64,000 bases of DNA, taken from contig JARKIF010000021.1 of the NCBI GenBank assembly GCA_029378245.1, positions 124,001-188,000 of the forward strand, read 5' to 3'. This DNA comes from Roridomyces roridus. Taxonomy: Eukaryota; Basidiomycota; Agaricomycetes; Agaricales; Mycenaceae. The translations under genes were made by a program, and so were the position numbers. Below the pieces are notes generated by a model that saw only the letters and a program-made list of their open reading frames with translations, did not search any database and was not told the DNA's origin. This document shows positions 10,830 through 22,049 of the stretch, one piece after another. Within the stretch, counting starts at the first letter, position 1; the number at the start of each line of letters is the position of its first letter.

Positions 10830-11414
10830 GTCCTGTAAGGGCTCGGTGACTGCGCCTCCTCGGTGCCGCGGTCCGCCGCAGTCAACATTAGTCACTTCGC
10901 GTTGACTCGGCATGACTCAAAGCTCAGATATAAAAGGGCTCGTACTTTATACAGTAGATAGTAACAATACTTCCCATATACTTCTAGATACACTGAACAT
11001 AGAGATTTTCAACCGTTCTCTTTTGTTTGCCTCCATCAACATTCCAGCTTTTGTGGTGCTTCACTCCAACAGGACTCGAAGCCTCACAAGTCCACCCCAG
11101 CGGATTCAAACTTCTGCGCTAAAGGTATCGCAAGTTTGAACCGGCGAGACTGAGGACCATCTCGATCTTGCTCTGCGCGACGTGAACTGTATTAATAATT
11201 ATTATAATAAATTTAATACACTGTATACGGGCGAAGCCCCCAGCAGTATCGAGGCCTGCATGACCTTCTTCTGTGTTCACATATTTCAGGAACTCATCAG
11301 CCTGTCAAACAATTCAATTGCGCGCGCGGCGCGCTGTTTCGAACGCAGCCGACGTCATGTCAAGATCGGAAGTGCCTTGGCCCGGCGCCACTGGCTTTTT
11401 CTCCCTCCTCCGTC
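10830..11414. other. Intergenic region upstream of the membrane-protein gene
   Basis: No gene recognised. It holds a TATA-like gatataaaag near 10926 that is not followed by a convincing long ORF, and an AT-rich stretch around 11190-11220. Confidence 0.4.
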
Positions 11415-12772
11415 ATGCTCATTTGGCTCTTCCTGTCCTTGTGAGCCATGGCCCTACCCCAGACGTAGACTGACATTATCCAAGACTTTACTTGGATTCC
11501 TTTTCTAATGCCCTTGTGATTTCCGTCCCTCCAGGGCCCTTGCTGAGAGACCAGACGATACCCGTCACTTGGTCTGCGAACGCCAACGATCCGCTCTCTT
11601 TTACACTTGCACTCATTTGTGAGGGACAAATCACGTTGAATGACGCGGTACAGCGGTCGAGCGCCTCGGAAACGACGGGTCAGGTGGCATATTTGCTCTA
11701 TTGCCTTGGGTGCGTGGATTCAGTCTTGCGCTCGAAAGCTCTGCTCTGAATAGGTCTCGCCGTGAATAGAGACCATTTTGTGGAGGCTGTAACGGACAGG
11801 TACTTGTGGGCTCTACAAAGTCATCAATTGCTGACGTATTGTTGGGTGAAAGTGATTCCTCACCGTTCGCACAATCTGCGCATTTTCCTGTCTTCGTGAC
11901 TATGCCCAGCACCTCAACCAGTCCTTTGACCTCGTCAACCACGACAGCTCAACAGCCCCCACCTCAGCCTCCATCGAGCACATCAAAATCGCAGATTCAG
12001 AAGCCGTCTGCGTCGTTATCGAGCTCTACGGAGGCTTCACACCCGAATACGTGAGTAGAGCGCCGACAATTCACGGGCTTTGATTGATTGATCTTGTGTT
12101 TGGGCAGAGGTCCATCCAGCACTTCAGGATCGAGCCTTGCAACCTCCCCCTCCCCGTCTGCTCCCAATTCGCCCTCCCCAGCGGCCACATCCCTCCTCGA
12201 CCAGTCCAACTCTGTCGGCGCCACAGCGTTACCTGCCGCAGCCTCGCCGACGACGTTGACTGACGATAGCACAAAAGGTGCATCAGGATCCCGAAGGAAC
12301 CTCGCGGTCGTGACGGTCAGCAGCGTCCTTGGGGCCGTTGTCTTGCTGGTCATCCTTGGGGTGATACTCTGGCGCGTCAGACAGAAGAGGAGGACCAAGG
12401 GGGATGCCGAATTCGTCAGTGGTGGTGCCCAGGGGCTCAAATACGCCGGGAGCGGAACGGTGGCTCCCTTTTATGACGGTGTGTGTTTTTCTTTTCCCCA
12501 TTCTTGAGCTTCCAAGATGTCGGACTTGCTGACGGCGAATTTGGAATATAGAACGATCCTCCCAACCTCCTCTCACACCCCAACGACTCGGGGTCCGGAA
12601 TCCCAATCTTCAGCCTTTCGAATATGGGAGCTCGGAGGCTCTCCTCATGCGGGAGACGCACCATCCTTCTAAATCTGTTGATGACAGGGATGAGCGCCCG
12701 CCTTCGTATTCTCGGGAGGTATCACAGTCAAGTCAACGCTCGAGCGTACAATGTCCTCCTTATAATATATAG
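11415..12772 (+). CDS. Single-pass membrane protein with Ser/Thr/Pro-rich ectodomain
   Basis: The start at 11415 gives a short first exon (MLIWLFLSL); after a 44-nt GT-AG intron (11441-11484) it completes a signal peptide and runs into VISVPPGPLLRDQTIPVTW. That domain resembles the N-terminal beta-sandwich of Kre9/Knh1-like (Ser-Thr-rich, GPI/wall-associated) fungal proteins. A Ser/Thr/Pro-rich, probably O-glycosylated stalk follows. Next come a membrane helix (LAVVTVSSVLGAVVLLVILGVI), a basic RQKRRTK stop-transfer and a cytosolic tail ending PPSYSREVSQSS...CPPYNI. The last exon begins after an intron near 12480-12551 and stops at 12772. Proteins of this layout are abundant in agarics; their function is unknown, possibly cell-wall sensing or adhesion. 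Confidence 0.7.
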
Positions 12773-13160
12773 CAACAGGACGGTTCCGTAGATTGATTGT
12801 TGTATGGAGATATGATCTTGTATATACTTTGTGTGATCTCGAGAGTCGAGACGGGCGGGCACTGCGTCGCTAGTGCGGCATGAACACCAGAAAGAACAGG
12901 TTCAATTTACGGAGGCCTAAAAAGGTTACATACATGGAGACTTCCCAGCGGCGGCATATCTACACTGATAAATCTGTGGATGATGGTAAGGATGGGCGCC
13001 CGCCTTCGCATCTGTTCCTTATAATAGACAGGACGGTTCCGTAGATTGATCGTTTCATGTATGGGATTTTGTATACTTGCTTTGTGATCTCAATCTCGAG
13101 ACGGGCGGACATTGCGTCGGGAGTGCGGTATTTGGACGGGGAAACAAGAGATGTTTAATC
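12640..13160 (+). repeat. Tandem duplication of the gene's 3' end
   Basis: The stretch covering the end of the last exon and the 3' UTR (about 12650-12900) recurs directly behind it (about 12950-13160). Shared blocks in the same order include AAATCTGTTGATGA/AAATCTGTGGATGA, GCGCCCGCCTTCG, CCTTATAATA, CAGGACGGTTCCGTAG and GAGACGGGCGG. The second copy has lost the reading frame, so it is a decayed partial copy and not a second gene. Confidence 0.75.
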
Positions 13161-13783
13161 GACGGAGTTTGGGGGTTGTAAAAAGTAAAGGGAGACATTT
13201 ATTCACACCCCGAGTCCAAGAGCGGAGGTACTGTTGTGAGCTCCATTCTGTGGGTAGGACCAGTTCACTGTCATGCGAGATGTGTTGCAATTGGGTGTGG
13301 TTGAACGTTGAATTTCGTAGGACTGGGGCATGGTCATCACTGCCTTTGAGGACAGAGCCGCTCAACTACTTGTACTAAGTAAAAAGAGGTGCAAACGATT
13401 GCCGCTGCTTGGCGAGCCTACCTCCCGCCGACATTCGTTTCACCGGTGTTCCTCGCCGTCGCTCGCCCGTTCACTTCACTTTGCAGCGCCATTACATAAA
13501 ATGGTTACACCTTTCAAGGTATCTGGGCAAGATCCTGGGTGCTTTGGGTGCCGTGAGGTGAGAACTAGTTTCAACCTAGTTTTGTTAAAATTGGGAGCGG
13601 GACGTGCCGCTCGTTGGCCTTGCAGGATTATTCTATGCCATCGCCGTGGAATGCGAGAATATCGATTGTATATATAGATAGGCATCTAGAACAGGTTGAA
13701 TAAATGGGATTCCCGGATTAGTGGAGTTGACTAGTTCCCGTCGACGGCGGACGCAGCAAGTAAGCGGCCGTCGAGGAATTCAA

Positions 13784-13793
13784 CATAAATATA
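13784..13793 (+). promoter_or_regulatory. TATA-like element
   Basis: CATAAATATA about 50 bp before the ATG at 13841. The paralogous promoter in copy B keeps the same element at the same distance (24585-24593), so it is conserved within the duplication. Confidence 0.5.
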
Positions 13794-13840
13794 GTGCGCT
13801 CTTGTCTTTACATTGCAACCCAACCCACCACTCTCATACC

Positions 13841-14342
13841 ATGTCCACCCAGCGTTTTCTCACTGTGAACAGCGACTCTGCGCGCGTCAGCGCTCTCATC
13901 GGCAAACTCATCGACGAAGTCAAGGCCAAGATCACCGTCGTGCACGTAGGCAATGTCGAGAGTGCGTGTTTGTACACCAACGCCCGGCCCATTGTGTTGT
14001 GCTCAACTTCAATCACACAGAAATCGAGGAGGTCCAGGCTGCCGTGCAGAAGGAGCAGCCGGACGTCATCGTAAGTTCCGTTTCCCCTCCTCGAAAGAGC
14101 TGAATTTCTCACCGTGATGCAGTTCACGGCGAGCGAGTGGACCGCCGAGCAGGCACAGGAAATCAACGTTATTGCGAAATCTGTGAAGGCGGACATCAAG
14201 ACGGTCAACATCCCACACGGATTGGCCACAGAGCAGGCACGTCTTGCAAAATCGGACCCGTTTGGGATGCTGATCTGGGTGAGTCTAGGGTCCCGAGGCC
14301 GTCGCAGCGTTCATCCAGCAGAGTGTTGCTGGTTTGTATTGA
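13841..14342 (+). CDS. Small Rossmann-like protein of unknown function (copy A)
   Basis: About 112 residues from four exons. It starts MSTQRFLTVNSDSARVSALI and continues KITVVHVGNVE, then KIEEVQAAVQKEQPDVI, FTASEWTAEQAQEI, ADIKTVNIPHGLATEQ and GPEAVAAFIQQSVAGLY, stopping at 14342. Alternating beta strands and helices (TVVHVG, DVIFTAS, IKTVNIP) suggest a small flavodoxin- or receiver-like alpha/beta fold; this is inference. Introns one and two are GT-AG. The last (14237-14290) requires a GC donor (GCACGT); its position and donor are the same in copy B, which supports it. I do not recognise a named family. The reading frame is intact in both copies, so the gene is probably functional. Confidence 0.7.
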
Positions 14343-14365
14343 GTGTAGAGAACCGGCGAAATTAA

Positions 14366-14570
14366 TTATTCTTCTGCAAAGACGACGACTTGACTCGGAC
14401 AAAAGCAATCCGTCACTGTGCAAGTAGACAGACACCCATGAATAAGTAGAAGTAAGAAGCGGTCTAAACGAGACCAGCCGAAGAAGCTGCCCCATCCCAA
14501 CTCCATCCTGCAGTCCATCACACACCCAGTCAAGCAAAGCCTCGATTGACGGGTGATGAAAATCCGCATT
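14366..14570 (-). pseudogene. Tail remnant of an uncharacterised gene
   Basis: On the minus strand this stretch matches the last part of the 25210-25581 reading frame of copy B (blocks equivalent to LLDMVDSV and ATGAATGAGTAGAAGTAAGA). The rest of that gene, and the SWIM/RING gene beyond it, are missing in copy A, so this is a truncated leftover of the duplication. Confidence 0.5.
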
Positions 14571-15335
14571 GAACAGGGAGTCTTGGCTTGGTCTTGGCGT
14601 TGGTCCGGCCCGTGAGCAACCAGTCACGCGATGTGTTTGGTGTGGTGGACAGCGTCACACAGTCACATCATTTGCTGTTATCTTTCACTCCACCATGACC
14701 TTCGCTGCTCTGCTGCTCATGCGTTCAAACTCTATCTCTCGCGTCTGCCGGCGATTCGCCCTCCCCTTTCAATGCAGCAATCGGACTGGTGATCTCTCTC
14801 TCGATATAAACCTGCTCAGAAGCGAGGTCCCTTTCGACATTCCGTGTTATCCGGCGTCCCTTACCCGAATGGCGCAGCTTTTCTTCATGAATCAGTGTTC
14901 TCAGTCGCAGTCGATAGGGAAAGGAAGCCTCAGGCACAAATCTCACGGCCTGGGCTTTGGCGCCGTCCCCGTCGCCGACGCGCCACTCGGTCGTCCCGGT
15001 ACTCCGTGCCTCACACTCACAGCACAGTGAACCGCCCACAACTGAGCAAAGAACCTTTGGAGATGCGCACCAAATCAAGGACAACTACAATACCAAATTC
15101 AGACATCGACAGCGCTCATTGGCAGCAGAACGGAGATGATTTGCCGCTCACTAAATTCCCATAAATGGAGGCACTCGGCCGTACATGGTGTCTCACTGCC
15201 ACCGTCACGTAGTCACTTTACCACCCAGAGCATGCGCTAATGGCGGTCATTTCTGCATGCCCAAAAAATGCCCCATCTGTTGGTATCGCTGCCTCATGTG
15301 CCCAGTGCGGTGAACCTGCCTTGGCTTCTTCCACC
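14571..15335. other. Non-coding part of duplication copy A
   Basis: No intact gene. From about 14740 it aligns loosely with 27470-28056 of copy B (shared TGCCGGCGATT, GACATTCCGTGT, CCGTCGCCGACGC). It serves as upstream region of the F-box-like gene. ORFs here are short and not conserved between the copies. Confidence 0.45.
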
Positions 15336-16303
15336 ATGCCCCTGCGACTTCTCCAACAACCCCGACTTCCACTCGACGTCGAGCGCGAAACATTCGAATG
15401 GACGGCTATCGCTTATCCACGCAGCATTCCGGCACTCCTGCGAGTTGCACGCCGCGTCCGTGTCTGGTGGGTACTAAATCCCTTCTCACAGAAAATTTCT
15501 TACGCTTGCCACAGGGTCGAGCCCTACCTATACCGCGCCGTTAAAGTTGCGCCTCATCCCCCCTATACGATCATCGAGCAGGATATAGTGCACCCCACAC
15601 CCAACTCTAAATCCCTCAACTTTTATCGCCAAGCCGTGCGTCATCTGTACATCCTAGATGCCCCAGCTGCAGAAGTTCTCCGAGTCTGCACGCATATTCA
15701 AACAATCGCGAGTTTCGGGCTCGTCGCAGAGCTCATACCCGTCCTCGCCTGTATGAAGGATCTCTGTCAGCTGAGTCTGTCCCTGCGGGAACTCTTTGAC
15801 GGCACAGTCCCCTCGTGTCTTCCCATGCATTCTCACTGCTTCCGGACGATCACGCATCTCGATTTACACGATGTCATCGACGACGACGACTCGAATATCC
15901 TCCAACTCCTCCCCACCCTCCCCGTCCTGACACACCTCTGCCTCTGCGACCAAGTACCCCCGGTCCGGAAGCTCCTAGCCGAATGCAAGCACCTGCGGAT
16001 TCTCGTCAACCCGTGGGACGAGTCGAGCGCTGAGCAGGCGCAGGAGTTGGCCAAGGAACCGCGTACGCAAGACGACCGCTTCGTCGTAACGGTGTACGAG
16101 GATATCAACGGCGAGTGGGAGGCAAATGTGAGAGGGTGGACGGTCTGGGCTGCGGCGGACGATTTTGTGGAGAGGAAGCGGCGTGGGGAGATTCCCAGTG
16201 CGTCTTTCTCCTGGTTTATTGTCCCCATGCTGAAATCCGGGCAGAATCGTGTTACTTGATGGATTACTGGGTCACCGAGGCGATGAGTGAGGTGGATATC
16301 TGA
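15336..16303 (+). CDS. F-box-like / LRR-type protein (copy A)
   Basis: Starts MPLRLLQQPRLPLDVERETFEW. A GT-AG intron (about 15469-15521) joins RRVRVW to VEPYLYRAV, giving the agaric signature 'LPLDVER..F..AA...P..IP.LL.VA.RV..W.EP.LYR'. This replaces a canonical F-box at the N-terminus of many expanded basidiomycete proteins. The body has leucine-rich repeats (FRTITHLDLHDV, LPVLTHLCLCDQ) and ends in a conserved acidic/aromatic tail. A last intron joins EIP to KSCYLMDYWVTEAMSEVDI, stopping at 16303. It is probably a substrate-recognition subunit of a ubiquitin ligase or a related scaffold; that role is inference. The paralogue at 28057 keeps the same introns. Confidence 0.75.
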
Positions 16304-16389
16304 TTTCGGGGACTCGGAAGAACGTTCCCAGTTTTAAACCCTGGTCCATATACAAGAAGGACAACCATAGATCGCACGCGGCACCAATA

Positions 16390-17000
16390 GGGCATTTGTA
16401 GGACGTTAATGTAGTTTGTTGGACTTGTGATGAGCAGAAGGTTGGATGCTCATCATCCACAACATGACCCCGGCCCGAGTCGCACGGAGGCGGAGCAGGA
16501 TGGTGTTGGCGAGGATGAAAAGATGCCGCTGTAGTGAGTATATGCCAAGGAGAACTGGGGCTGGGTTGGGTGAACGTACGTGTTTGAATCGATGGCCAGG
16601 TCACGCAGACTAGGAAGGCTCGAAGAAAAAAAGGTACCAGCTGAATCGAAACATCCTCGATTCCGACCAGTTGAATAAGTACAGCCAATTGGCTGTGCTA
16701 GCACAGTCGGAGGTCACGAGCTGAACTCGTTATCCTCCTCGTCCAGGTTTCAATGAGGAACCATCGTTCAATCTGAAATCAACAGCCGACCAGCACAAAC
16801 CAAAGTCCTCCACAAGTCCTCCCAGATCCGGACTCGAGCGACAACTGCAATCATTAAGAAAGGGATTGATTCATGCCGAATCGGACGGGCATCTCACCCT
16901 AGTTCAACTTGTCAATGCTCGGCTACGTCAAGTGCAATGAGGCGTATGCGGCCCGGATTGAGAGATTAACTTGATGCACGTATTTGCCGATCCGCGCGCT
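16390..17000. repeat. T-arm/B-box-like repeat cluster 1
   Basis: Downstream of F-box copy A lies sequence related to 22050-22620 and 29510-30100. Shared blocks include GATGGTG(T/C)TGG, GTGTTTGAATCGATGG, CGAAACATCCT and GAGCTGAACTCGTTATCCTC. It contains two decayed copies of the core motif at 16477 (GAGTCGCAC) and 16878 (GAATCGGAC), minus-strand versions of GTTCGANTC. No coding function is evident. Confidence 0.6.
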
Positions 17001-17876
17001 TTGGAGCCACGGTCCTTCTGTGAGATGCGGTAGGAAGTCGGCTGGGATTGATCTGGTACTCGCAAGTTCGATGCCGAACGTCAGAACATCATATATTGAT
17101 CCGAGGTGCATGATCAAGGACTTAATTGTCGTTCGCCCAGAGTAGTTTGTGGGTCACAAAACACGCGCGCTCGCAGGCAATACCGGGATATCGGATGTCA
17201 GAGAAATGCTCAGTGATCCCGCCTCTGATTTGGTTATCGAAATATGGATATGTCGCGGCATGCCCTAAGATTTGGAGCCGAGATTGATCGACTGAGGCCC
17301 ACAGAACAACCTGCAATAGCACGAAACCCTCACAGATTACTCTTGGGTGCCGCGTCATGTCTAGGAAGGGCCGAATTCAAAGAAACTACGGCCGAGAAGG
17401 TGCCGCGGCGCGCTGCGGGATCGCCGAGTCAAACTTGTCCGACGCGGCGAAGTGATGGTCAACTTCGCCGCGTCCGCCGCATCATCGCCGCACCATCGCC
17501 GCGTCATCGCCGCGTCGCCGCATCTTTGGCAGTTGAACACTAGCGCCGAACTCGGGATCCATACACTCAAGGGAGCTCATTCCTTGACCATCGTCGTGCA
17601 CCACATTCAATGTCTCTGCGTTACATGTGTGCCGGAGAAAGATGAACAGGAACAGTTGTCAATGATTGGCAGCAATTTCGGTCAACTGCCGCGCTCTGCG
17701 CCGCGTCACTGCCAAATTAACGCCGCTTCCCCGCCGATTCCCCCCAGACGCGGCGAAATATCCTGGCCCTGCTACAGTGTGATTGGCGAGTCCGATCAGC
17801 TCGATGATGACATCCCTGACATCTTTGCACCCGACTTGCTCTCGTCGCTCGACTCCCATCTCCTCCACTTCCCCCA
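17001..17876. other. Intergenic with GC-rich CGCCGC repeats
   Basis: Between about 17400 and 17535 the sequence is a short-period repeat of CGCCGC(G/A)TCAT-like units, with further GCCGCG blocks at 17690-17755. The stretch ending TTGGCAGTTGAACACTA near 17543 looks like one end of a DNA transposon, but no partner end or target duplication was found. No gene recognised. Confidence 0.4.
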
Positions 17877-20800
17877 ATGCCCAATCCCTCGTCAAGCAAA
17901 GCCTCAGAGAGCAATCTCCCCACCAAGGACCCCCCAACTTACGCGCGTGCAGGCAGCACCGCACTAGACGTCGCTATCAGTATCCTCGACGCATTCGCCG
18001 ACCTCACATTGAACACGCCGTACATCAACATTCTCGGAGCGTGTCTCAAACAGTTGATCAACTTGAAGAAGGTGCGTTGGATGTCGATTCAAACTTGCAA
18101 TTCGAGCTGATGCTGGGTAATGGCAGGCCTTCGATGACAGCACGGATCGTGCAGCCCAGCTGATCAACACGATCGGTGAAGTGTCCGAGGTGCTCGCGCA
18201 TGGTTTGGCGCAGGTCGAGGACACGGATTTGGCAAGGGGGATGCTCCTTCAGGCTCTCGCCGAGGATCTTTAGAGATATCAGTCGTAAGCACGAGATTTC
18301 CCTTGCATCGCTGCTTAACGGACTCGATGGCAGGGTCCTTGACGACGCGCGTTTAATACTCGAGAAGTGGTCGTCCAGGACGCTCCCCGGCCGTGTTTTA
18401 AGGCTATCTTCTTTCAAAGTACTCGCCGAGGGCATCGAACATAGAGTGAATCTTTTCCGGGACACATTCAGTGTGCGTGTCTTACTCTATTGTCTATTCG
18501 CCTAACCGATCGTATCCTTAGATGACTCGCCTCGTATCTCTGTCCACAGGCCAAGATATCCTGATTTCTCAAGTCAAATTGATTTCGTCGGACATGTAAT
18601 TTGATTTTGGCATCTTTCAGCGAATATGCTCATTTTTGTCCTACAGGAGTGAGTAACAAGGAAGCGGCTAAGAACCGCGCCGCCGGGACTGGTCGCTGGC
18701 TGCTCCACGAGCGGGTGGAGTTTACGTCCTGGAAGTATGCGCCAAATTCGTTGCTGTGGTTGTACGGAATATGTGAGTACATCACCATTGAATATTCCCA
18801 CTGGCTCATTTCAGACAGCTGGCTGCGGTAAAATAGTGCTGAGGTATTTATCCACCCATGTCCTGAATATACTGGAGTCTGAAATTACCGCTAGCTCCTC
18901 TGTCATCGCACATCTGCGTGACTCGGGTGTGCCTCTCGCATTCTTCTACTTCGATACCAACAATCGGGAGGAGCGCACCCTCATTCAACTCCTATCCTCC
19001 CTTGTCATCCAACTCTCTGTCCAGGTGCCGAAGCCTCACGGGACACTAGAGGAGCACTGGTCAGCACACGCGAGGGGGCACCACCTCCCAGACGTTACAA
19101 AACTCATCCAGATATGTTCCCGCCTTGTTTCCGAGTTCACCGAGGACGTCTATATACTAATTGACGCGCTGGATGAATCGTCTGAGCGGGACGAGGTTCT
19201 GCGCGTCATTTACAATGATCTTCTGGGAACCGGGGTTTCGCATCTGCATCTGCTGCTTACCTCGCGTCCGGAGGTCACTAGGATTATGCCGGAGCTCCTG
19301 GAACGCAGTGTTCCGATTGATCCGGACGGGTGTGTTGACCAGGACATTGCGTCCTTCGTGGATCATGTGTTGGAGACGGACGTTCGGCTCTCCAAATGGA
19401 CAGACGTGTGGAAGGTCAAAGCCAAGAGCAGGCTTTTGGAACAAGGGAGCGGGATGTAGGTCGTCACTGCGTTTGCATTCTACTTGACTAACGAAAACAG
19501 GTTCCGCCTAGTATCCCTCCAACTGGACCAACTCCGACGATGCACCCACCCACTCCGCAGGGAACAAACCCTCTCCGCGATGCCCACCTCATTGTACGAC
19601 ATCTATGATCGCATGCTCGACAATATCGACGATCCATACATGCTCCCCGACGTCCATCGCGTACTCAATTGGCTCGTCTATTCCTCCTCGCCGCTCAACA
19701 TGTCGCAACTCCTCGACACGATCGCGTTTGACTTTGGAAACTCTCCTCTTCGGTTTGACACCGAAGCTCGTATGGACGAGATGGTGTTCATCGAGGCGTG
19801 TGCGGGACTCATATCGGTTGTCTCGACTGACGGCAAGATCATCGTGAAGCTTGCGCATTCATCTGTCAAGGAATATGTCCTTGCCCCCGATCGGAGGTGC
19901 AAAATTACGGAAAGGAGTGCGCATTATCTGCTCGCACACACCTGTGTGGCATACCTATCCTCGGTTGACCAAGTCCTTTCGTCACACGACGAGGTCGCAG
20001 CGTTACCGTTGGTCGAGTACGCCGCCCGCCAGTGGTTCGTTCATCTACAAAAGTGCGATCCTGACGATTCGGCTCTTCTCACGGATGCTGTCATCCATCT
20101 ACTCGATCCGGCCAGCGTGCAGTATACGAGTCTGTACCGCCTCGGATTGCCTGGGCAGAACAACGAATCTGCGGACTGGAGTCGGGAGGCAGAGACCTGT
20201 TACGATCCGCTGTACGTGTGTGCTTTCATTGGACATGCCGGAGCCGTGAAAGTGCTCATCGACGGTGGAACCGATGTCAACGCGCCTCCGAGAGACCAGT
20301 ATTACGGGACACCTCTCCAGGCGGCTGCACTCGGCGGCTTCGAAGTAGTTGTTCTCCAACTCCTTGATTGCGGCGCCGACGTTAACGCAACAAGTGGGCA
20401 TCATCATACCGCGCTGCAGGCAGCTTCGTTTAGCGGCTTCATGGGTGTTGTTCATTTGCTCTTGGACCATGGTGCGGATGTCAACGTGACGGGCGGATAC
20501 ATCTGGTGCTCGTTGCACGCAGCTGCAGCCGGGGGACACGTCAGTGTCGTCCGACTACTTCTTGACCACGGAGCCGATGCGCATCCACGGGGAGGCAAGT
20601 ACTGGACGGCGCTGCACGCTGCGGCGGCGAGTGGTTCCCTCGAGGTGGTCAGCCTCTTCATTGAGTGTGGGCTTGACGTGAACGAGGAAGGCGGGGACGA
20701 GTGTCTGCCTCTCCACGCTGCGGCGATCCACAGACATACGGAGGTTGTGCGCCTGCTGCTAGCGAGCGGTTCGGATGTCAATAAAATGTGCGACAAGCAT

Positions 20801-21523
20801 CCCGATATGCGGAATATACAGCATTACTTCCTGCAGGTGCTCATGCGGAAGGGGATCACATTTGACCAGGAGGGTGGCGCATATGGCACTGCACTTCAAG
20901 CGGCTTGTTACGGAGGCTCGGTTGAAATCGTCACCCTCCTCCTCGCACAGCACGCCGACGTCAATGCCCTTGGTGGGATATACAGCACGGCCTTGCAAGC
21001 CGCCGCAATCGAAGGCTCCATCGAGGTTGTGCGAATACTGCTTGACTCTGGAGCTCTTGTCGATCTGGTTGGCGGACTTTATGGCACCGCACTGCACGCG
21101 GCGTCGTATCGCTCGGCGGACATTGTTCAGCTTCTCCTGGATAGGGGAGCCCCGGTCAACGCCGAAGCCGGGGACCTGCACACGGCGCTTCAGACAGCGT
21201 GCAGCGCCGGAAAGATCGAAATCGTGTCCCTCCTTCTCGAGGGCGGTGCGGATGTGGGCTTGGTGGGCGGGTATTTTGGTTCGGCGCTTCAAGCAGCTGT
21301 GACTGCGGACTCCCAATCCGAGGCGCTTGCTATGGTTCAACTTTTGCTTGAACGGGGCGCGGTTGTTAACTTGCCCCGAGCTGGTGGGTATGGGAGTGCG
21401 TTGAATGCTGCCGAGAAGAAGCATCATGGGGAGATTGCAGAACTGCTGCTATCACTTGGCGCGGAGAGACACGAGAACGACGGGAAGGACGAGAAGTCGC
21501 TATTGGAGTGTGTCATAGCATAA
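17877..21523 (+). CDS. NACHT-ankyrin STAND protein (NLR-like)
   Basis: A long multi-exon NLR-type gene. The N-terminal region (ALDVAISILDAFADL..., AAQLINTIGEVSEVLAHGLA) is helical and resembles the HeLo/MLKL-like four-helix domains common in agaric NLRs. The NACHT part has a Walker A GISGCGKI that lacks the usual Ser/Thr after Lys, Walker B VYILIDALDE, and sensor LLLTSRPEV. The winged-helix part contains VLNWLVYSSSPLNMSQLLD and IVKLAHSSVKEYVL. About twelve ankyrin units (YGTALQAA..GS.E.V.LLL..GADVN) fill the C-terminus, the sixth carrying a short insert (about 20770-20870). Such proteins sense non-self or damage and trigger incompatibility-like responses. Two points raise doubt about activity: the Walker A change, and an in-frame TAG at 18271-18273 unless a 42-nt GC-AG intron (18232-18273) is removed. 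It sits between the two copies of a segmental duplication. Confidence 0.85.
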
Positions 21524-21589
21524 GTTCTGCATTTGAACAATCTTTTGCGTTCCAAGTCTTTTGGTTCAAAAGAATATAGTTTCCTCAGT

Positions 21590-21740
21590 AGTGCAGCGGT
21601 AAGAGTAGGATTCGAACCTGCCCCGCAAAGACGAGATAATATCGAAAGCACAGGAGGCGCGACGGAAAGAGAAACGCCCCCCGAGTACCGACAGAGCTAC
21701 CCCGGCTTTGCGCTCTCCATTGGTGTTCCTGGTTCAAATA
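21590..21740 (-). other. tRNA-like sequence with A-box and B-box motifs
   Basis: On the minus strand a TAGCTCTGTCGG (A-box-like) is followed about 85 nt later by GGTTCGAATCC (perfect B box). No acceptor stem pairs, so it is not a complete tRNA. The plus strand also has an A-box-like TAGTGCAGCGG and a weak B box. It may be a tRNA-derived SINE fragment or chance. Confidence 0.25.
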
Positions 21741-21910
21741 CAGCAGCTGGGGACCACGTGGAATATTATACCTGGCCATCGCGTCTGCGGGCAATCAACT
21801 TGTTACGACGGTGCTCATCACGTATGCGGTCGATTGCTATATATCTGCTGCGGTGGAGGTGTTTATCGTTTTGTGAGGAAACCCTGCGGCTTTATTGGGC
21901 CGTTTTAGTG

Positions 21911-21986
21911 CGTGTGTCGACCGATATTCCGTGTGTTGACCGATACTCCGTGTGTCGACCGATACTCCGTGTGTCGACCGATATTC
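21911..21986 (+). repeat. 19-bp tandem repeat, four units
   Basis: Four nearly identical head-to-tail units of CGTGTGTCGACCGATATTC, differing at two or three positions, just downstream of the NLR-like gene. Confidence 0.85.
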
Positions 21987-22049
21987 TTTTTCTCGATGCA
22001 AGATTCTGACAGCTTACTAGTAGGTGGACCGGGTTAATTGACAGGGTGA

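Larger units (their letters stand above)
13681..16303 (+). repeat. Segmental duplication, copy A
   Basis: From AGGCATCTAGAACA at 13681 this segment matches, in the same order and orientation, the one starting at 24484. It carries a small Rossmann-like gene, a tail remnant of a minus-strand gene, a non-coding stretch with the shared block GACATTCCGTGT, and an F-box-like gene. Weaker similarity extends upstream to about 13170 (matching 24210). Copy A is shorter than B: about 2.7 kb corresponding to 25.35-27.4 kb, including the SWIM/RING gene, is absent. The paralogous genes are clearly diverged, so the duplication is not very recent. Confidence 0.8.

Noticed and set aside
17385..17790. Third hAT-like element in the GC-rich region upstream of the NLR gene
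   Set aside because: One end-like sequence (TTGGCAGTTGAACACTA) is present but no matching opposite end or 8-bp duplication was found.
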